Source of the DNA: [Empedobacter] haloabium
GTDB lineage: Bacteria > Pseudomonadota > Gammaproteobacteria > Burkholderiales > Burkholderiaceae_D
Direction: 5' to 3'
DNA length: 64,000 nt
Assembly: GCA_008011715.2 (NCBI GenBank)
Contig: CP136508.1
Location: 3,410,001-3,474,000 of the forward strand
The notes under the pieces are model-generated. The model searched no databases. It was not told the DNA's origin and saw nothing but the letters and a program-made list of their open reading frames with translations. The translations under genes were made by a program, and so were the position numbers. The stretch's first letter is position 1, and every line of letters begins with the position of its first letter. Shown one piece after another: positions 42,620 through 51,859 of this stretch.

Positions 42620-44020
42620 ATGTGGCAACCGGAACTGGTGCAGACTGACGGCCCCATCTACGAGAAGATCGCGGCGGCGCTGGAGCGCGACATCCGCGCC
42701 GGGGTACTCAGCAATGGCACCCGCCTGCCCACATTGAAGGAACTGGCGGCGTTGCTGCGCGTGACCCCCGGCACGGTGAACCGGGCCTACGAACTGGCCC
42801 AGCGGCGCGGACTGGTGCAGGGCGAGGTGGGACGCGGCACCTATGTGCGGGCCCAGGATGCGGTGGCCGAGGCTGCCAGCACGCCTGTCGTACCGGCCGC
42901 TGCCGCCACGCCGGAGCCCGCCAATGGCTGGCTCGACCTGTCGATCGTCAAGCCCAACCTGGCGTTGCAGGAGCCGTATGTGCGGGCCGCCCTGGCGGAG
43001 TTGAGCCAGTCGCCCCTGCTGACGGAAATGCTGGACTACACGCCCGATGGCGGCCACCCGCTGCACCGGGTCGCCGGCGCGGCCTGGATGCAGGCCGCCG
43101 GCCTGGCGGCGCGGCCGGAGCAGGTCTTGTTGACAGCCGGGGCGCAGCACGGCTTGTGGGTCGCCGTCAACGCGCTGACGCGCGCCGGCGACCTGGTCCT
43201 GTGCGAATCGCTGTGCTATCCAGGCGTTGCCTCCGTCGTGCACGGCCTGGGGCGACGCCTGCGCGGCGTCGCCATGGACGAGGAAGGCATGAGCCCGGAC
43301 AGCCTGCGCGCGCTGTGCCAGCGCGAGCGGCCGGCCATGGTGATCTGTATCGCGACATGCCAGAACCCCACCACCCGCGTGATGTCGGCGCAGCGCCGTG
43401 CCGCCATCGCGGCGCTGGCACGGGAGTTCGACTTCATTTTGGTGGACGACGATCTGTACGGCTTCCTGGCGCCAACGCCGCTGCTGCCGCTGGCCAGCTA
43501 CGCGCCGGAGCGGACCCTGTACCTGACCAGCCTGTCGAAATCCGTCTCCTCCACCGTGCGCCTGGGCTACCTGCACTGCCCGCCGGCTTGGCTGGCGGGA
43601 CTGGCCGCCAGCGTGCGCACCAGCGTGTGGATGGTGTCGCCGCTGGCGGCGCAGCTGGCCACCAACCTGATCAACAGCGGCAAGGCTGCCGAACTGTGCA
43701 GTGCGCAACGGGCCGAAGCGCGCCAGCGCCAGCAGATGGCGCGCGAACTGCTCGGGCGGTTCGAATACAGCGCGCTGCCGACGGCCTATCACCTGTGGCT
43801 GAAGCTGCCCGAGTTCTGGAGCGGCGGCGACCAGTTCGCCGCCATCGCGCGCGGCCACCAGTTGCTGGTGGCCGGTGGCGACGCGTTCTCGATGAACGGC
43901 GACGGCGAGGGCCACCAGTACGTGCGCATCGCCCTGATGGCGGGCTCGCGCGAACAGATGCGCTTCGTGCTGACCAAGCTGGCCGGGCTGCTCACCATGC
44001 CCGATACGCGCTGGCTCTAG
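42620..44020 (+). CDS. MocR-family regulator (GntR HTH + aminotransferase domain)
   Basis: 466 residues: an N-terminal GntR winged helix (YEKIAAALERDIRAGVLSNG, LPTLKELAALLRVTPGTVNR) and a fold-type I aminotransferase domain with VDDDLYGFL and the PLP lysine in SLSKSVSSTVRLGYL. MocR regulators sense PLP-linked amino acids and usually control a divergent gene, here glyA and its operon. GGA before the ATG at 42620. Confidence 0.9.
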   Translation: MWQPELVQTDGPIYEKIAAALERDIRAGVLSNGTRLPTLKELAALLRVTPGTVNRAYELAQRRGLVQGEVGRGTYVRAQDAVAEAASTPVVPAAAATPEPANGWLDLSIVKPNLALQEPYVRAALAELSQSPLLTEMLDYTPDGGHPLHRVAGAAWMQAAGLAARPEQVLLTAGAQHGLWVAVNALTRAGDLVLCESLCYPGVASVVHGLGRRLRGVAMDEEGMSPDSLRALCQRERPAMVICIATCQNPTTRVMSAQRRAAIAALAREFDFILVDDDLYGFLAPTPLLPLASYAPERTLYLTSLSKSVSSTVRLGYLHCPPAWLAGLAASVRTSVWMVSPLAAQLATNLINSGKAAELCSAQRAEARQRQQMARELLGRFEYSALPTAYHLWLKLPEFWSGGDQFAAIARGHQLLVAGGDAFSMNGDGEGHQYVRIALMAGSREQMRFVLTKLAGLLTMPDTRWL

Positions 44021-44052
44021 GGCGGCGCGGGAGCGGCCGCTCCTCCCGCCCG
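44021..44052. terminator. GC-rich hairpin between convergent genes
   Basis: The palindrome GGAGCGGCCGCTCC (44030-44043) is flanked by GGCGG and CCGCC segments and lies in the 48-base gap between the MocR regulator and the convergent TonB receptor. Confidence 0.5.
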
Positions 44053-44068
44053 CCCGCGTGCGCCCGCG

Positions 44069-46132
44069 TTACAGCTCGTAGTGCAGGGCGATACCGGCGA
44101 TGCGGGGCGCGCCGGCCGTGACCACCGGGCCGGTCGTGCGGCTGACCACATAGCGCCTGTCGCCGGCATTGCGCACGTAGGCACTCCAGCGCCACGGACC
44201 GACCTCGTATTGCGCGTTCAGGTTGACGAGTGTCGCCGCATCGCCCCGCAGCACGCCGGTCACCTGGCGGAAACGCGGCGAGCCGGGTTCGCCGTCGGTC
44301 AGGTATTGCGACGGCGCATCCGACTGGTAGGCCAGCTCGGCGTGCAGGCTCAGCGCCGGCAGCGGGCGCCAGCGGCCGCCGACGGTCAACTGGCGGCGCG
44401 GCGCGCGCTCGAACGCCTGGCCCGACAGGTCCTGGTTGACGGCCTGGAAGCTGCGGTAGCGCGTATGGTTGAGCGCGCCGTTGGCGTACAGCCGCACGGC
44501 CGGCGAAACGATCCACGTCGCCGACAATTCCGCGCCATACAGGCGCGCCCGACCGGCATTGGCCACCTGCGCGCTGTTGTCGTTGCCGGGGATCGTCAGC
44601 ACGCTAACCTGCTGGTCCTTCCAGTCGGTCCAGTAGGCATTTGCATGCAGCTGCAGGCGCCGCCCCAGCGGGCGGCCACGGTAGCTCAACTCATAGTTGG
44701 TGCTGTATTCGGGATCGAACGGCACGCTGGCCTGCTGCGCGATATTGAAGGCCGAGCCGCCGCCGCGGTAGCCGCGCTGCACTTGCGCGCCCAGCCAATG
44801 GCCGGCGCCCAGCTCGTGGCTGACGCCCAGCTTGGGCAGCATGGCGTGGTAGCTGCCGGGCGAGACGGTCTCGGGATCGCTGTCGAAGCGTGCCGCGACG
44901 CGGTTGCGTTCGCGGTCGTAGCGCAGGCCGCCGATCAGTTCCCAGCGTGGCCGGAAGGCCCAGCTCACTTCGCCGAATACGGCACGGTTGCGCACGCGCG
45001 TATCGCCGCCCAGTCCGAGCACGGGCTCGCCGTCGAACAGCAGCCGGTCGTCGCGCATCTCATGGCTGTTGCCGGCATACACGCCGAGGTGGCCGGTCAG
45101 CCCGTCTGCGCGGTACGCCAGCCGGAACTCCTGCGAGGCCAGGCGGTGCCGGTGGTCGCGCAGCACCTCATCGACGGGGGCCGTGTCGGTCTGGTCGAAA
45201 TCGAGCACCGCGTCGTACCGGGTATGCGTGACGGCGCTGGTGCTGTGCAGCGTCCAGGCGGGCGCGAGGCGGTATTCCAGGTTGGCGACCAGCGAGTTCT
45301 GGCGCATATTGTCCCAGGCGTCCGCATTGGTGCGCACACGGTACAACAACGCCGCGCCGTCCTCCTGGGTGACGACCGGATTGCCACGGCGGTGATCGGT
45401 ATGGCTGACCGTGAACAGCGCGTCCAGCGCGGGGCTGGGCTGCCACAGCAGCTTGGCGCGCGCCGTCAGGCTGTCGCGCGGGTTGGCCGGCTTGCCCAGG
45501 GTCTCGTTGACGATGTAGCCTTCGTCCCTGGCGCGCTCCACGGCCACCCGCGCGGCAAGTTTGCCATCGACCAGCGCGCCGCCGCCAGCGAAGGCGGCGC
45601 TGCGCTCGTCGAACCTGCCGCCACGCACCTGCGTCCGCAGCGACGGCGTATAGGTGGGATTGCGGCTTTGCAGCACGATGGCACCGGCCATCGCGTTGCG
45701 GCCCTGCACCGTCGATTGCGGTCCGCGCAGGATCTCGACCTGCTCCATGTCCCAGGTGGACAGGGTGCCCAGCGTGACGTTCTGGCGCGGCTGCACGGCG
45801 CCGTCGACATACACGGAGATCAGGTCGTTGGCGCCCTGCTCGCCCAGCCCCGCGACCGGCACGCCGCGGATGCTGAAGGTCTGGTTGTTCGGCGCGGTGC
45901 TCACGCCCGGCGTGCGCGCCATCATGTCCGTCAGCGAATGGTCGCCGTGCTCCTCCAGGTCGCGCGCCGTGGCGACGCTGGCGCCGGTCACGGTCCGCTC
46001 GAGCGACTTGCCCATTTTCTCGCCGCTGACGACCACGACCGGCAGGTCGTCCTGTACCAATGCCTGGGCCTGGGCGGCGTGGCACAGGACCAGGCAGGCG
46101 GATGCCATGACGCTACGCGTAAAGACTTGCAT
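44069..46132 (-). CDS. TonB-dependent receptor, Fur-controlled
   Basis: 687 residues with a signal peptide (MQVFTRSVMASACLVLCHAAQA), TonB-box-like VVVVSGE, a plug domain (SLTDMMARTPGVSTAPNN, MEQVEILRGPQSTVQGRNAM) and a barrel ending GAPRIAGIALHYEL. The RGPQSTVQGRNAMAGAI form is typical of siderophore or other organic-iron receptors. No biosynthetic gene adjoins it, so it probably takes up a xenosiderophore. A strong Fur box lies 38 bases upstream. Confidence 0.92.
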   Translation of the reverse strand: MQVFTRSVMASACLVLCHAAQAQALVQDDLPVVVVSGEKMGKSLERTVTGASVATARDLEEHGDHSLTDMMARTPGVSTAPNNQTFSIRGVPVAGLGEQGANDLISVYVDGAVQPRQNVTLGTLSTWDMEQVEILRGPQSTVQGRNAMAGAIVLQSRNPTYTPSLRTQVRGGRFDERSAAFAGGGALVDGKLAARVAVERARDEGYIVNETLGKPANPRDSLTARAKLLWQPSPALDALFTVSHTDHRRGNPVVTQEDGAALLYRVRTNADAWDNMRQNSLVANLEYRLAPAWTLHSTSAVTHTRYDAVLDFDQTDTAPVDEVLRDHRHRLASQEFRLAYRADGLTGHLGVYAGNSHEMRDDRLLFDGEPVLGLGGDTRVRNRAVFGEVSWAFRPRWELIGGLRYDRERNRVAARFDSDPETVSPGSYHAMLPKLGVSHELGAGHWLGAQVQRGYRGGGSAFNIAQQASVPFDPEYSTNYELSYRGRPLGRRLQLHANAYWTDWKDQQVSVLTIPGNDNSAQVANAGRARLYGAELSATWIVSPAVRLYANGALNHTRYRSFQAVNQDLSGQAFERAPRRQLTVGGRWRPLPALSLHAELAYQSDAPSQYLTDGEPGSPRFRQVTGVLRGDAATLVNLNAQYEVGPWRWSAYVRNAGDRRYVVSRTTGPVVTAGAPRIAGIALHYEL

Positions 46133-46169
46133 GGGTGCCTTCTCGTTATGAATACGATAAGGCCCGCAT

Positions 46170-46188
46170 CATAATGATAATCATTCTC
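46170..46188 (-). promoter_or_regulatory. Fur box of the TonB receptor gene
   Basis: CATAATGATAATCATTCTC matches 17 of 19 positions of the Fur consensus. It lies between the receptor and the divergent acetate operon, nearer the receptor. Confidence 0.85.
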
Positions 46189-46316
46189 AACATCAACCAG
46201 ATAGATGAGGGGGCGCCGCGCGTCGTCAGTAAGGCTACGGTAAGAAACGTTGCGTAGGGTCTAAGGTCAGCGGCCATTCATGCAAGCTGCACCGACAAAA
46301 ATCAATGGAGACACAT

Positions 46317-46655
46317 ATGGAACAAGACCTCGTCCGACGGGTCAAGAACGACCCCAACTACCACAAGCTCGTCAAGACGCGCTCCCGCTACGGCTGGATG
46401 CTGACCTGGGCCGTCATGGTGGCTTACTATGGCTTCACCGCCCTGAACGCGTTCGACAAGGAATTCATGGCCGGCAAGATCGGCGACGGCGTCATGTCGC
46501 GCGGCGTGCCGCTCGGGCTGTTCGTGATCCTGTTCACGGTAGCCGTCACAGGTATCTACGTGCGCCGGGCCAACCGCGAGTTCGATGCGTTGACGGACGC
46601 CATCCACAAGAACGCCGCCGCCCCCGCCAAGCAAGCCGAACAGGTGAGCGCATGA
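46317..46655 (+). CDS. yjcH: DUF485 membrane protein (YjcH-like)
   Basis: 112 residues with two membrane segments ([17 protein letters not shown] and [17 protein letters not shown]) and a cytoplasmic [21 protein letters not shown] start, the standard form of DUF485. It always pairs with ActP and is thought to assist it. GGAG 7 bases before ATG 46317. Its stop overlaps the actP start (ATGA). Confidence 0.9.
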   Translation: MEQDLVRRVKNDPNYHKLVKTRSRYGWMLTWAVMVAYYGFTALNAFDKEFMAGKIGDGVMSRGVPLGLFVILFTVAVTGIYVRRANREFDALTDAIHKNAAAPAKQAEQVSA

Positions 46656-48319
46656 TGGCCCGTGGCGCATTGCGCGGCGCGGCCGCGCTGGCCGCACTGG
46701 CCGCGGCCGGCACCGCGCTGGCCGCGCCCGACCTGGGCCAGGCCGCGAAACAGGCCACCAACTGGACGGCGATCGTCATGTTCGGCGCGTTCGTGCTGCT
46801 GACCCTGTTCATCACCAAATGGGCCGCCGCGCGCACCCGCTCGGCGTCCGACTTCTACACGGCCGGCGGTGGCATCACCGGCTTCCAGAATGGCCTGGCC
46901 ATCGCGGGCGATTTCATGTCCGCCGCGTCCTTCCTCGGCATCTCGGCGGCCGTGTTCGCCAACGGCTTCGACGGCCTGATCTACGCGATCGGCTTCCTGG
47001 TCGGCTGGCCCGTGCTGACCTTCCTGATGGCCGAGCGCCTGCGCAACCTGGGCCGCTTCACGTTTGCCGACGTGGCCGCCTACCGCTTCGCCCAGAAGCC
47101 GGTGCGCATGTTCGCCGCGTCCGGCACCCTGGTCGTCGTGCTGTTCTACCTGATCGCGCAGATGGTGGGCGCGGGCCAGCTGATCAAGCTGCTGTTCGGC
47201 CTGGACTACTGGATCGCCGTCGTGCTGGTGGGCGTGCTGATGATGGTCTACGTGCTGTTCGGCGGCATGACCGCCACCACCTGGGTGCAGATCATCAAGG
47301 CCGTGATGCTGCTGGGCGCGACCAGCTACATGGCGTTCGCCGTGCTGGCGCTGTACGACTTCAGCCCGTCCCTGCTGTTTGCCGAGGCTGTGCACGTGCA
47401 TGCCAAGGGCGACGCCATCATGGGCCCGGGCGGCTTCATCAAGGACCCGATTTCCGGCATCTCGTTCGGCATGGCGCTGATGTTCGGCACCGCCGGCCTG
47501 CCGCACATCCTGATGCGCTTCTTCACCGTGCCGAGCGCCAAGGAAGCGCGTAAATCGGTCCTGTGGGCCACCACCTGGATCGGCTACTTCTACGTGCTGG
47601 TGTTCATCATCGGCTTCGGCGCCATCGTGCTGGTCGGCACCAACGCCGGCTTCAAGGATGCCGCCGGCAAGCTGCTGGGCGGCGACAACATGGCGGCCGT
47701 GCACCTGGCCAAGGCCGTCGGCGGCGACGTCTTCCTCGGCTTCATTTCCGCCGTCGCCTTCGCCACCATCCTTGCGGTCGTGGCGGGCCTGACCCTGTCC
47801 GGCGCCTCGGCCGTGTCGCACGACCTGTATGCCACCGTCATCAAGAAGGGCCAGCCGGCCCCGGGCAGCGAGCTGCGCGTGTCGAAGTTCACCACGATCG
47901 TGCTGGGCGTGATCGCCGTGCTGCTGGGCATCGTGTTCGAGAAGCAGAACGTGGCGTTCATGGTGTCGCTGGCCTTCGCGATCGCCGCCTCGGCCAACTT
48001 CCCCGTGCTGTTCATGTCCGTCCTGTGGAGCAAGTGCACCACGCGCGGCGCCACCGTCGGCGGCTTCCTCGGCCTGCTGGCGGCCGTCACCTTGACGGTG
48101 CTGTCGAAATCGGTGTGGGTCGACGTGTTCCACAACGCTTCGGCCATCTTCCCCTACACCTCGCCTGCGCTGTTCTCGATGACGGTGGGCTTCGTCGGCA
48201 TCTGGCTGTTCTCGGTAACGGACACCAGCAAGCGCGCAGCCATCGACCGCGCCGGCTTCGAAGCGCAGGAAGTGCGTTCGGAAACGGGCATCGGCGCGGC
48301 CGGCGCCACCGCGCACTGA
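46652..48319 (+). CDS. actP: Cation/acetate symporter
   Basis: 555 residues, sodium:solute symporter family. A cleavable-looking N-terminus ([15 protein letters not shown]) is followed by 13 membrane segments with [33 protein letters not shown] and [19 protein letters not shown]. It imports acetate and other short monocarboxylates. Operon with yjcH. No Fur or Crp box was recognised for this direction. Confidence 0.92.
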   Translation: MMARGALRGAAALAALAAAGTALAAPDLGQAAKQATNWTAIVMFGAFVLLTLFITKWAAARTRSASDFYTAGGGITGFQNGLAIAGDFMSAASFLGISAAVFANGFDGLIYAIGFLVGWPVLTFLMAERLRNLGRFTFADVAAYRFAQKPVRMFAASGTLVVVLFYLIAQMVGAGQLIKLLFGLDYWIAVVLVGVLMMVYVLFGGMTATTWVQIIKAVMLLGATSYMAFAVLALYDFSPSLLFAEAVHVHAKGDAIMGPGGFIKDPISGISFGMALMFGTAGLPHILMRFFTVPSAKEARKSVLWATTWIGYFYVLVFIIGFGAIVLVGTNAGFKDAAGKLLGGDNMAAVHLAKAVGGDVFLGFISAVAFATILAVVAGLTLSGASAVSHDLYATVIKKGQPAPGSELRVSKFTTIVLGVIAVLLGIVFEKQNVAFMVSLAFAIAASANFPVLFMSVLWSKCTTRGATVGGFLGLLAAVTLTVLSKSVWVDVFHNASAIFPYTSPALFSMTVGFVGIWLFSVTDTSKRAAIDRAGFEAQEVRSETGIGAAGATAH

Positions 48320-48334
48320 GCCGGGTGCTGGCGG

Positions 48335-48904
48335 CTACTTGATGTTCGCCGCCAGCTTCGCCCAGACGGCGTCGCCGATGTCGCGACGCCCTTCCGGCGG
48401 CTGGAACGACAGGAAGAAGGTGTCGTTCTTGACGCCGGTCGCCATGTACATGAAGTAGGACGGCTGGCCGGTCGTGCCGCTCGTCATCGATACCAGCACG
48501 GCCGGGTGCTTGCCGTCCTTGAACGGGCGCACCTGGATATTGGTCGCCACGCTCCTCATCTTGTTCAGCGAGCCGGGATCGTCGATGCCGTAGAACACCT
48601 TGTGGCGCGCGTCGTACGTGACCTTGGTCGCCATCGACGCGATCAGGTAGCCATTACGCGTCGGCAGCTTTTCCGCCGTGGCGCTCGCAGCATCCGCCGG
48701 ACGCATCCAGTACGAGTAACCGATGCGCTTGACGCCCGACTGGGCATACTCCACCGGCACCGGCACGTTCAGGTCGATCGGCTGCGGCAGACGGCCTTGC
48801 AGGAGCTGGTTGATCGGCACATCGCGCGTCTGCACGGGCGCGGCAGGCGCGGCCGAGGCGACGGTGACGATGGACAGACCGGCTGCGACGAATAGCGATT
48901 TCAT
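48335..48904 (-). CDS. Exported hypothetical protein
   Basis: 189 residues with a signal peptide (MKSLFVAAGLSIVTVASAAPA). The mature protein has no recognised domain; blocks such as GYSYWMRPADAAS, YDARHKVFYGIDDPGS and VLVSMTSGTTGQPSYFMYMA suggest a beta-rich periplasmic protein. Convergent to actP, 15 bases between stops. GGAAAC-like ribosome site before the ATG is weak. Confidence 0.7.
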   Translation of the reverse strand: MKSLFVAAGLSIVTVASAAPAAPVQTRDVPINQLLQGRLPQPIDLNVPVPVEYAQSGVKRIGYSYWMRPADAASATAEKLPTRNGYLIASMATKVTYDARHKVFYGIDDPGSLNKMRSVATNIQVRPFKDGKHPAVLVSMTSGTTGQPSYFMYMATGVKNDTFFLSFQPPEGRRDIGDAVWAKLAANIK

Positions 48905-48925
48905 GCGTTTCCTTTTCGGTTGAGG

Positions 48926-49264
48926 TCAGCCGCCGGCGCGCTTCGGCCGGTGGCCCTGCTTGGTCAACACGTCCATGATCAGGTCGCAGTGGTCGCCCTA
49001 CACCTCGATCACGCCGTCCTTGACGGTGCCGCCCGAACCGCAGGCGGCGCGCAACTGCTTGCCCAGCGCGGCCAGCGCGGCGGCGTCCAGCGCCAGGCCC
49101 TTGACGACGGTGACGCACTTGCCGCCCCGCCCTTTGGTCTGGCGCGCCACGCGCACATTGCCGTCGCCCAGCGGCGCGGATGCGGCCTTGCAGGCGCAGG
49201 AAGCGACGCTCTGGCGGCACGCCGGACACATGCGGCCGCTGTCGGTGGAATAAACCAGGCCCAT
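48926..49264 (-). pseudogene. yciH: YciH (SUI1/eIF1-like) gene with an in-frame amber codon
   Basis: The frame begins MGLVYSTDSGRMCPACRQSV and runs through the SUI1-like core (RVARQTKGRGGKCVTVVKGL, DGVIEV) to a TAG at 48998-49000. In the same frame the conserved end GDHCDLIMDVLTKQGHRPKR then AGG follows to a TGA at 48926. CAG to TAG is one base, so an intact 112-residue protein is one change away. The missing 24 residues hold the conserved GDH...I...L...G..K end of the SUI1 fold. YciH binds the small ribosomal subunit and affects start-codon fidelity. Confidence 0.8.
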
Positions 49265-49274
49265 GCTACAGGGC

Positions 49275-49511
49275 TCAGGCCGACGGCTCGAGGCGCGCGA
49301 GGCGCTGGCCGATGATACCCCAGCGTACTTCGGCGCCGTCGACCGTGCCGACCAGCGCCCAGCCGGTGCCGATCTTCTCGACGGTGACGGGACTCTCCAG
49401 TTCGGCCGCCAGCTTCTCGGCCCACATGCCGGCCGCGCCGCGGCCCTTGAACAGTTCGTTGCCGTCGTAGATGACGGTGGCGTCGAACACCGGTTTGGTG
49501 AAGATGGTCAT
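49275..49511 (-). CDS. Conserved hypothetical protein linked to yciH
   Basis: 78 residues, MTIFTKPVFDATVIYDGNEL to ARLEPSA, with alternating beta-type segments (VTVEKIGTGWALVGTVDGAE). GAGGAGACAGC before the ATG is a good ribosome site. Lies 12 bases after the OsmC-YcaO gene and 10 before yciH, so it is co-transcribed. No family recognised. Confidence 0.7.
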   Translation of the reverse strand: MTIFTKPVFDATVIYDGNELFKGRGAAGMWAEKLAAELESPVTVEKIGTGWALVGTVDGAEVRWGIIGQRLARLEPSA

Positions 49512-49523
49512 GCTGTCTCCTCG

Positions 49524-51722
49524 TTATTTTGCAGCGGCGGCGGCGCGGGCCTTGTGCAGCTTGCGGTAGCTGTCCAGCAGGCGCTGGTGGCGGTCCAGGC
49601 CCGCCAGGTCCATGCCGGTCGGGCTCAAGCCGTGGAAGCGCACGCTGCCGTCCACCGAGCCCAGCGCCGCATCCACGCGCGCGTCGCCGAACATGCGGCG
49701 GAAGTTGGTCACATAGTCGTCCAGCTCCAGGTCGTCGTCCAGCGTCACTTCCAGCACCACGTTCAGGGCCTGGTAGAACAAGCGGCGTTCGACCGTATTG
49801 TCGTTGTACTGCAGGAAGGCGCCGACCAGGTCGTGCGCGTCCTCGAAACGCTGCAGCACCAGGTTGATCAGGAGACGCAATTCCAGCACCGTCAGCTGGC
49901 CCCATTCCGTGTTCTCGTCGAACTCGATGCCGATCAGGGTGGCGATGTCGGAGTACTCGTCCAGCTCGTTGTTTTCCAGCCGGTCCAGCAGCGCTTCCAG
50001 CTGCTTGTCGTCCAGCTTGTGCAGGTTCATGATGTCCTCGCGGAACAGCAAGGACTTGTTCGTGTTGTCCCACACCAGGTCCTCGACCGGGTAGATCTCG
50101 GAATAACCGGGCACCAGGATGCGGCAGGCCACGGCGCCCAGCTCCTTGTATTCGGCGATATACACTTCCTTGCCGGCGTCGGCCAGCAGCCCGAGCAACC
50201 GCGCCGCTTCCTCGGCGTTGGCGTTCTCGCCTGCGCAGGTGAAGTCCCACTCGACGAAATCGTAGTCGGCCTTGGCACTGAAGAAGCGCCACGACACGAT
50301 GCCGCTGGAATCGATGAAGTGCTCGACGAAGTTGTACGGCTCCGTGACCGCCGCGCTGGCAAACGTCGGCGGCGGCAGGTCGTTCAGGCCTTCGAAACTG
50401 CGGCCCTGCAGCAGTTCCGTCAGGCTGCGCTCCAGCGCCACCTCGAAGCTCGGATGCGCGCCGAACGACGCGAACACGCCGCCGGTGCGCGGGTTCATCA
50501 AGGTCACGCACATCACCGGGTACTCGCCGCCCAGCGATGCGTCCTTGACCAGCACCGGGAAGCCCTGCTCTTCCAGCGCCTGGATGCCGGCCAGGATGCG
50601 CGGGTATTTCGCCAGCACGTCGGCCGGCACGTCCGGCAGCGCCAGCTCGCCCTCGATGATCTCGCGTTTCACCGCGCGCTCGAAGATCTCGGACAGGCAC
50701 TGCACCTGCGCCTCGGCCAGCGTGTTACCGGCACTCATGCCGTTACTGGCGTACAGGTTCTCGACCAGGTTCGATGGGAAGTAGACGGTGGCGCCATCGG
50801 ACTGGCGCACGAACGGCAGCGCGCAGATGCCGCGCGCCACATTGCCGGAGTTGGTGTCGATCAGGTGGGAGGCGCGCAGCTCGCCGTCCGGGTCGTAGAT
50901 CTCCAGGCAGTATTCATCGAGGATCTCCTCCGGCACCGCATCCTTGCGGCGCGGCTTGAACCAGCGCTCGTTCGGGTAATGCACGAACTCCGCATTGGCG
51001 AACTCCTCGCCCCAATAAGCGCCGGCATAGAAGTGATTGGCGCTCAAGCGCTCGATGTATTCGCCCAGGGCCGAGGCCAGCGCGCTTTCCTTGGTCGCGC
51101 CCTTGCCGTTGGTGAAGCACATCGGCGAATGGGCATCGCGGATGTGCAGCGACCACACGTTCGGCACGATATTGCGCCACGAGGCGATCTCGATCTTGAT
51201 GCCCAGGCCCGCCAGCAGGGCCGACATATTGGCGATGGTCTGCTCCAGCGGCAGGTCCTTGCCAGGGATGTAGGTGGCCGTATCGGCATTCGGCTGCAGG
51301 GTCAGCAGCGCCTGCGCATCCGCGTCCAGGTTTTCCACTTCCTCGATGACGAATTCCGGTCCCTGCTGCACCACCTTCTTCACCGTGCAGCGGTCGATCG
51401 AGCGCAGGATGCCCTGGCGGTCCTTGTCGGAGATGTCGGCCGGCAGCTCGACCTGGATCTTGAAGGTCTGCTGGTAGCGGTTTTCCGGATCGACGATATT
51501 GTTCTGCGACAGGCGGATGTTCTCGGTCGGGATATTGCGCGTGTCGCAATACAGCTTGACGAAATAGGCCGCGCACAAGGCCGACGAGGCCAGGAAGTAG
51601 TCGAACGGACCGGGCGCCGAGCCGTCGCCCTTGTAGCGGATGGGCTGGTCGGCGATGACCGTGAAGTCGTCGAACTTCGCTTCGAGGCGGAGCTTGTCGA
51701 GAAAATTGACCTTGATTTCCAT
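49524..51722 (-). CDS. OsmC-YcaO fusion protein
   Basis: 732 residues. The N-terminal OsmC-like domain (about 1-140: MEIKVNFLDKLRLEAKFDDF, SSALCAAYFVKLYC with the OsmC cysteine) is fused to a YcaO domain (about 160-520: FTNGKGATKESALASALGEY, LAEAQVQCLSEIFERAVKRE), with a helical C-terminus (LDRLENNELDEYSDIATLIG). YcaO domains use ATP to activate amide carbons; E. coli YcaO aids methylthiolation of ribosomal protein S12 by RimO. OsmC domains reduce peroxides. Known as a natural fusion in many proteobacteria; no precursor peptide gene is adjacent. First gene of a three-gene unit. Confidence 0.87.
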   Translation of the reverse strand: MEIKVNFLDKLRLEAKFDDFTVIADQPIRYKGDGSAPGPFDYFLASSALCAAYFVKLYCDTRNIPTENIRLSQNNIVDPENRYQQTFKIQVELPADISDKDRQGILRSIDRCTVKKVVQQGPEFVIEEVENLDADAQALLTLQPNADTATYIPGKDLPLEQTIANMSALLAGLGIKIEIASWRNIVPNVWSLHIRDAHSPMCFTNGKGATKESALASALGEYIERLSANHFYAGAYWGEEFANAEFVHYPNERWFKPRRKDAVPEEILDEYCLEIYDPDGELRASHLIDTNSGNVARGICALPFVRQSDGATVYFPSNLVENLYASNGMSAGNTLAEAQVQCLSEIFERAVKREIIEGELALPDVPADVLAKYPRILAGIQALEEQGFPVLVKDASLGGEYPVMCVTLMNPRTGGVFASFGAHPSFEVALERSLTELLQGRSFEGLNDLPPPTFASAAVTEPYNFVEHFIDSSGIVSWRFFSAKADYDFVEWDFTCAGENANAEEAARLLGLLADAGKEVYIAEYKELGAVACRILVPGYSEIYPVEDLVWDNTNKSLLFREDIMNLHKLDDKQLEALLDRLENNELDEYSDIATLIGIEFDENTEWGQLTVLELRLLINLVLQRFEDAHDLVGAFLQYNDNTVERRLFYQALNVVLEVTLDDDLELDDYVTNFRRMFGDARVDAALGSVDGSVRFHGLSPTGMDLAGLDRHQRLLDSYRKLHKARAAAAAK

Positions 51723-51777
51723 GTGGATTCCAGAAAACTGATGTGTGAGGTGCTGCCGGCGCGGCCCTTGAAAGCAT

Positions 51778-51801
51778 CAAGCCCTGCCGTGGCAGGGCTT
51801 G
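51778..51801 (-). terminator. Intrinsic-type hairpin between LysR gene and OsmC-YcaO
   Basis: A perfect 11-bp stem CAAGCCCTGCC / GGCAGGGCTTG with a 2-base centre in the 137-base gap, after the LysR gene. No clear T-tract. Confidence 0.55.
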
Positions 51802-51859
51802 GGCTGTTGGAGTCGGGCGATGGCGAAACCGGGATTATACGCAAGTTGGTGGTGCGGGT

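Noticed and set aside
42620..44020. Aminotransferase enzyme
   Set aside because: The N-terminal GntR helix-turn-helix makes it a MocR regulator.
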